From the IMG/VR virus record IMGVR_UViG_3300020201_000047, positions 1 through 40,765 of that record: a stretch of DNA of 40,765 bases. One strand, 5' to 3'. Source of the stretch: a virus. Both the position numbers and the translations under genes were made by a program. Positions 36,734 to 40,765 of this stretch are shown in pieces; position 1 is the stretch's first letter, and each line of letters starts with the position of its first letter. The notes under the pieces are model-generated. The model made no database searches. It was not told where the DNA came from and was given only the letters and a program-made list of their open reading frames with translations.

Positions 36734-38265
36734 CGCGGCGTCGCTGCCACCGAAGGCGCCGGGTCCACCAACGACAGCGGCGGCGCATTCAGCGCGAGCG
36801 CTTCGACCTCGCGGCCGACGTTGAAGCCCTCGGGGAGCACGCCCCCGTCAATGAGCAACTGCAAAAACGTGGCGAGCGTCAGCGTATTGTCCCGCACCAT
36901 GGCGCTGAACGCGCCCGCCGACGTGGCGTCCAGCACACGCGCATCAAACTTGGTGTTGATCGTCATGACCGGCGCATCAACTTTCTCGATACCCTCGTAC
37001 CACGCCGTGATCTCCAACAACAGATTCAGCCCATCGTTGATCCCAACGCCCGCCGTGCCCAACGTCGCGAGCTTGCCGTGGTTATCGATCGCGGCTTCGG
37101 TCGCGCTCATTTGCGCACTCTTGCCTGGCACGAGAAACCCAAGCCCCTGTTGGTCCATCTCGACCATCTTTTCGTGTTTTCCCCTCTCCAACTGCTCCAG
37201 CCCTTTCCCGCTCGGTCCAATCCACGCGGCGCTGCCACCCATCTTCAAGTGCAGCGCCTTCAGCGGGCCGATCTGGATTTGACCCGCGACAGGCTTCGCG
37301 GCCGTGTGGCCCGGACCGGGTTGCAGGTCGCCAACGATGGTCATCTGTTCGAACCCACACACTTCGCGATTAAACGTCAGGTTCGTGGCGTAGCGCCAGT
37401 AGCTCAGATTCGCGAAACAGGTGCCCGCGAACGGCAACGTGGACTGCATCGTGCCCAACTTCCGGCCCGCGTACGCGATCGCGACGGGCAAAAAATCTGC
37501 GGCCTTTCCGTTCCGGTTCCGAAACGCGCCGCTTTCGATGACGCGGAACTCGTCTTTCCCGCTCGCCACGTTCGATTGCACCAACTCACGCACGATATAC
37601 ATGGCCTGCATTTTGCCATCGGTACCAATCATCAAGCGCAGATCGCGGAAGCGTTGCGCAATAGATGGGCCGAACTCACCCGCTTTCACCACGCGTGCCT
37701 CTTCCGCCAGCGTCAGTTGCGTCAGCTTCTGGTGGTTGTTGACCGCTTCATCGTTCCAGCAGATCGCGGACGCGCGCGCGTAGAGCGACCACTTCGGGCG
37801 CATGTCTTGATCGTTCGCCGCGTTCGATTCCAATTCCTTGCCCTGCGCATCGCGCGGGCGAGGCGTGTAGTCGACCAACCCGATCGCGAGGCCGTGCCCC
37901 ATCGCGAGTTCGGCATACCGTTTCGCGAGGACCGTGTACTTGGTGCCCGCCATATCGGCGTTGTCGAGGATGGCCGCGAGCGCCGACTCTGAGCTGTTCC
38001 ATTCCATCACGGGCGGCTTGGTAAATAACATGCCCACCGCCGCACCCAATGTGCGGCTCAGTCCTTCAAAGACCGGCTCGCACACGGACCGGATCGCGTA
38101 CACGTCGGGATCCTCATGTTTCCACTTGCGGAGGTACGTTGCGGCGCGCGCGTGAATGCGCGGCGTGCCGCACAACACATCGTCAAACGTGGTCAGCATG
38201 GGCAACATCTCGGCCACCTCGGGACGGATATAATTCGGCTGGGTCGGGTCGGTCGAGGTTTTCAT
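36730..38265 (-). CDS. portal protein (DUF4055 type)
   Basis: The 511-residue protein has the long helical-rich layout of phage portals: EDPDVYAIRSVCEPVFEGLS, LGAAVGMLFTKPPVMEW, HGLAIGLVDYTPRPRDA, LLVPGKSAQMSATEAAIDNHGKL-like wing and stem parts, and a C-terminal crown. The similarity is to the DUF4055 group often found next to PBSX-like terminases. It forms the dodecameric vertex that DNA passes through. ATG overlaps the terminase stop (ATGA). Confidence 0.85.
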   Translation of the reverse strand: MKTSTDPTQPNYIRPEVAEMLPMLTTFDDVLCGTPRIHARAATYLRKWKHEDPDVYAIRSVCEPVFEGLSRTLGAAVGMLFTKPPVMEWNSSESALAAILDNADMAGTKYTVLAKRYAELAMGHGLAIGLVDYTPRPRDAQGKELESNAANDQDMRPKWSLYARASAICWNDEAVNNHQKLTQLTLAEEARVVKAGEFGPSIAQRFRDLRLMIGTDGKMQAMYIVRELVQSNVASGKDEFRVIESGAFRNRNGKAADFLPVAIAYAGRKLGTMQSTLPFAGTCFANLSYWRYATNLTFNREVCGFEQMTIVGDLQPGPGHTAAKPVAGQIQIGPLKALHLKMGGSAAWIGPSGKGLEQLERGKHEKMVEMDQQGLGFLVPGKSAQMSATEAAIDNHGKLATLGTAGVGINDGLNLLLEITAWYEGIEKVDAPVMTINTKFDARVLDATSAGAFSAMVRDNTLTLATFLQLLIDGGVLPEGFNVGREVEALALNAPPLSLVDPAPSVAATPR

Positions 38266-39524
38266 AAGCTGATTGAAGAGAATCCGACGCTGGCTTGTTC
38301 TTCCAGCACATTGAACTCTTGCCAGAGGAGGTACCCGCCGGCGTCCGTGAGATGGTCATATCCGGACTTCTTGTCGGGCTGACTCGTGTCTTTTTTGTAC
38401 GTCTGCATCGACATGGCCGTGATGTAGGATTCCGCGCGCGGATGCACCCGCAACCGACGGCGCTCCCCATCGAAGCACATCTCTTGCACGTTGTTGATGC
38501 GATCGACGACGAGCGGGTTCGCCAACGGCGCGCGCACTTCAAACCCGGCGCGTTCCAAGATGGTGAAGTCGGTTTGTCCAACCGGCGCGCTACTATGCCG
38601 CGCACGGCCCGATGCGTCTGGACACATGATGATTGTGCGGCCGGGGTAGCGCGTGCGCAGCTCGTTCGCAACTTCCTGCGTGTCCGAGCTGTCAATTTCC
38701 AACGCGTCAATGACGTGGCATTCGTCGCCGACACGGACCGCAATCACCACCGACATCGGGTTGACGTTGAAGTCTTGGCCGACCAGCAATTCCGCGCCGG
38801 TATCACTCACCGATTCGTCCACGTTACCAATGGGGAATGGCTTGTCGACGAATCGCGTATACATGCGGCCGCCGCCGCCGAGGAAGAACGCGCCGTCCCA
38901 GATATGGTCGTACGCGTCTGGATCAAGCGCCTTCAAGCGCGCCGCTTCTTTGCGCATCACGTCCGGGCAAAACGGATTATCCCGGTAGGTCGTATGCACC
39001 AGAAGAAAGTCTTCCGTCAGCTCGGCGAACAACACCTCGACCGGGTCGGTCTTCCGGTGCGGGTTCCAGCTAAACCACAGCTCAGAGCCGTCCGCGCGAA
39101 TCGTCGGAATCAGCATATCCAGCGACCGCTGGCTGATGCTTTGGGCTTCTTCGACCCACGCCACCTCGAAGCCTTCCAAGGACTTGATGGAATCAACCGT
39201 GTGGTCCTGCATGCCCTCAAAAATCACCACCCCGTTGCCGTACTTGCTGCGGATTTCTGTCGCCAGTACCGAGAAGTGCGACGAGACGCCCATCTCCTCA
39301 ATTTTCGCCTCAATAAGTGACTTGGCCGAAAATTTGAGCGAACGCTGCACCTCGCGAATGCACACCATGCGCGCGTTCGGGCGGCGCACCATGCGCTCCA
39401 CGAACTCTTCCGCCATAAAGTGCGACTTTCCGGAGGACCGGCCGCCTTTCGCGCCCTTGAAGCGCGCGGGGCGCTGCAGGGCCACGCCCCACCGCGGGAT
39501 CTGGCGCCGCAGTTTAATCCGCAC
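38262..39524 (-). CDS. terminase large subunit (Terminase_3/PBSX type)
   Basis: The GTG at 39524 gives 420 residues and an 11-bp overlap with the small-subunit gene. The ATPase part has Walker A GGRSSGKS (27-34) and Walker B VAWVEEA (121-127). Coupling residues FSWNP follow at about 151-155. The C-terminal RNase-H-like nuclease begins at LLVGQDFNVNP (Asp251) with further acidic residues at VIDALEID and CPDASG (Asp303). The enzyme cuts and pumps DNA through the portal. Full-length compared with the family. Confidence 0.93.
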   Translation of the reverse strand: MRIKLRRQIPRWGVALQRPARFKGAKGGRSSGKSHFMAEEFVERMVRRPNARMVCIREVQRSLKFSAKSLIEAKIEEMGVSSHFSVLATEIRSKYGNGVVIFEGMQDHTVDSIKSLEGFEVAWVEEAQSISQRSLDMLIPTIRADGSELWFSWNPHRKTDPVEVLFAELTEDFLLVHTTYRDNPFCPDVMRKEAARLKALDPDAYDHIWDGAFFLGGGGRMYTRFVDKPFPIGNVDESVSDTGAELLVGQDFNVNPMSVVIAVRVGDECHVIDALEIDSSDTQEVANELRTRYPGRTIIMCPDASGRARHSSAPVGQTDFTILERAGFEVRAPLANPLVVDRINNVQEMCFDGERRRLRVHPRAESYITAMSMQTYKKDTSQPDKKSGYDHLTDAGGYLLWQEFNVLEEQASVGFSSISL

Positions 39525-39894
39525 GCGCGTCAACAATCTCGTGCGTGATCTCGATGGCCAGCGGGCCGCCGTCCTCGCCGTGGTGCTCGATGGCTTGCAC
39601 CGCTTTCCCGTGTCCAAACTCGGCCGCCATTTTGTACGCGGCCAAAAAATGCGGGTGCTCGGCGCTCTTCAGAATCTTCGCCAGCTCCCGATGCGTCCCG
39701 ACATTGGCGACCAGCAATTGCATGCGGCGCTTAAATTCATTTGGCTTGCGCCCCGAGCGGCCCTTCTTGCCGCCGCCGTGCGAGCCTTTGCTGATCGGCA
39801 ACCGGGCGCCCCCGTGTTTCGGGGCCGGCGCAAATTTTTGCGCAGTTTTTTCCGTCAGCGTCTGGGGCGCGATCGTCGCGGGATGAGTAGGCAC
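39514..39894 (-). CDS. terminase small subunit-like protein
   Basis: The GTG start at 39894 is the first plausible one after the previous gene, though no clear ribosome site is seen. The 126-residue protein has a basic N-terminal region (GGGKKGRSGRKPNEFKRRMQ). The helical part AKILKSAEHPHFLAAYKMAAEFGHGKAVQAIEH (read as two segments) is typical of small subunits that precede PBSX-type large subunits. It should recognise packaging-site DNA. Note the second small-subunit-like gene at 7582-7854. Confidence 0.75.
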   Translation of the reverse strand: MPTHPATIAPQTLTEKTAQKFAPAPKHGGARLPISKGSHGGGKKGRSGRKPNEFKRRMQLLVANVGTHRELAKILKSAEHPHFLAAYKMAAEFGHGKAVQAIEHHGEDGGPLAIEITHEIVDARAD

Positions 39895-39956
39895 GCCGCA
39901 GTATGGTGGATTCCAGCACCGGGGAGCCGGCGGACCGTGGGCGTCCCAGCCACACC

Positions 39957-40271
39957 CTAGGCTGCGACCTGTTGCTCCGGATGACGGACGGAGTGCGCGA
40001 GCGTAAACCAGCGGGGCTTTCCGGGCTGCGGGTTGTGCTCGATCAGGTAGCCTGCCGCGACCAGCCACCGGAGTGCGCGGGCGACGTTGGAGCGGTCGGT
40101 GCGTTCGTCGCCGCGCTTCGCTTTTTGGTTGAGCTCATGCTCGACCCAGCCGAGCTTGCACTCGCGGCGCTGCCAGCGGTCGAGGTGGTCGTAGCAGAAT
40201 TTGTAGACGCGCATCAGGGTCGGCGTCACTCGGCTGTCTTCGCGGAACGCCTCGGAGGCGGGGAAGCTCAT
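39957..40271 (-). CDS. winged-helix DNA-binding protein
   Basis: The 104-residue protein contains helices TPTLMRVYKFCYDHLDRWQR and KLGWVEHELNQKAKRG. A recognition-like segment DRSNVARALRWLVAAGYLIEH follows, and then a beta wing (GKPRWFTLAHSV). This is the replication-initiator/MarR-type winged helix used in small phage regulators. It sits between RusA and terminase genes, possibly as a late-gene regulator. Role inferred. Confidence 0.7.
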   Translation of the reverse strand: MSFPASEAFREDSRVTPTLMRVYKFCYDHLDRWQRRECKLGWVEHELNQKAKRGDERTDRSNVARALRWLVAAGYLIEHNPQPGKPRWFTLAHSVRHPEQQVAA

Positions 40272-40345
40272 GTGTCGTCGGGAAAGGGGGCGCGCATACC
40301 CGCGCGAAGGTACCGCGTGTCACAAGGGGTGACAAGGGGCGGCGG

Positions 40346-40765
40346 TCAGGCGGCCTGCATGTGCACCTCGATCCGCGGGTGGTCGCGGTCCAGCCGCTTG
40401 TAGGTGTGCAGCTCAACGACCTGGCGGTCGTTGTGGAGCACGCCGGCGGCTTCGAGCGCGTCCAACACCGGCTTCTGGAAGTTGTCCACGTCGCCGGTGT
40501 TGCGGGCGCGGTAGATGTGTAGCGTGAGCACTACGTCGCTTTTTGTGGTCGGGTGTTGCCGTTGCGCCACAAGTTGCTCGACCATGCTGGCCTGCCACTG
40601 GATCGCGGGGGCGGCCTTGATCAAGGCCACCCGGTTGCCGAACCGGACAATGCGCTTGGAGTTGGTGCCCGACATCGGGGCGCCGCGGAGGGTGAAGGAT
40701 TGGGGCGCGGTGTGCTCAGGATCGGCTGTACGGGGGTTTGGGTCTGTTTTGGCACGGACGGGGCG
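40346..40765 (-). CDS. rusA: RusA-type Holliday junction resolvase, 5' end cut by window
   Basis: The C-terminal 109 residues from the ATG at 40675 contain the RusA core VDNFQKPVLDALEAAGVLHN followed by DRQVVEL, with the conserved Asp residues of the active site. The frame stays open upstream to the window edge, and the segment FTLRGAPMSGTNSKRIVRFG looks like the first strand and loop of the RusA fold. The true start is therefore probably beyond 40765. RusA resolves branched DNA before packaging. It is the first late-side gene in this window. Confidence 0.8.
   Translation of the reverse strand, partial: RPVRAKTDPNPRTADPEHTAPQSFTLRGAPMSGTNSKRIVRFGNRVALIKAAPAIQWQASMVEQLVAQRQHPTTKSDVVLTLHIYRARNTGDVDNFQKPVLDALEAAGVLHNDRQVVELHTYKRLDRDHPRIEVHMQAA

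Noticed and set aside
36649-37992. A 447-codon plus-strand open frame
   Set aside because: Antisense to the portal gene and without any recognisable domain.
40676-40765. Joining the right edge to the left edge as a circular genome to complete RusA
   Set aside because: The joined frame meets a TAA nine bases into the left edge with no start codon in between, so circular closure of this window does not complete the gene.

Overview
The window is a long piece (GC-rich, roughly 60-65% by eye) of a tailed phage or prophage with a long non-contractile tail (siphovirus type). Two kinds of evidence support this: an ordered set of head, neck, tail, tip and lysis genes, and tight start/stop overlaps (ATGA, GTGA, TAATG, TGATG) along almost the whole minus strand. 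A CI/Cro-type repressor with a divergent early promoter suggests a temperate phage. No integrase, DNA polymerase, helicase or tRNA is visible. The early operon runs off the left edge and a resolvase gene is cut at the right edge, so the genome is longer than this window. The host is not certain. The base composition, a secreted beta-helix protein and a secreted PH-like protein fit a GC-rich soil or freshwater bacterium, perhaps Acidobacteriota or Gemmatimonadota; this is inference.

Layout, with the late operon read on the minus strand from right to left. RusA-type resolvase (partial, 40.3-40.8 kb), winged-helix protein, small and large terminase (38.3-39.9 kb), DUF4055 portal, a 51-codon gene, MuF-like head protein, a block of seven tiny accessory genes (34.1-35.6 kb), scaffold, major capsid protein followed by an intrinsic terminator, capsid cement-like protein, connector/neck proteins, tail tube, probable tail chaperone, 1573-residue tape measure, distal tail protein and tail hub (18.7-22.5 kb). 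A lysis cassette follows (holin-like proteins, M15 endolysin, spanin-like protein). Then come host-range or virion-surface genes (secreted beta-helix, alpha/beta hydrolase, lectin-like protein) and a tail-end module of zinc-ribbon, metallophosphoesterase and HELAH metallopeptidase-like genes (7.9-10.9 kb).

The 1.8-8 kb part is a regulatory and accessory zone. It holds the repressor (1781-2218), a secreted PH-like candidate lysogenic-conversion gene, and four short operons, each with a near-consensus sigma-70 promoter, a hairpin leader and a GGAGA ribosome site. Three of the four end in a very small helix-turn-helix gene. Duplicated promoter/leader segments and two exact 47-49 bp repeats, fused together in one place, show recent rearrangement. 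One of the operons encodes a PLD-superfamily nuclease-like protein with a P27-like terminase small-subunit homologue.

The leftmost 1.7 kb is the early lytic operon (HTH protein, a conserved phage early protein, a WDD-motif protein). Directly after its last stop codon lies a striking 44-unit array of degenerate pentamers, (N)NGGC on the mRNA-sense strand, which fills the whole space up to a candidate ATG at the window edge. This array is the strongest candidate for an undescribed element.
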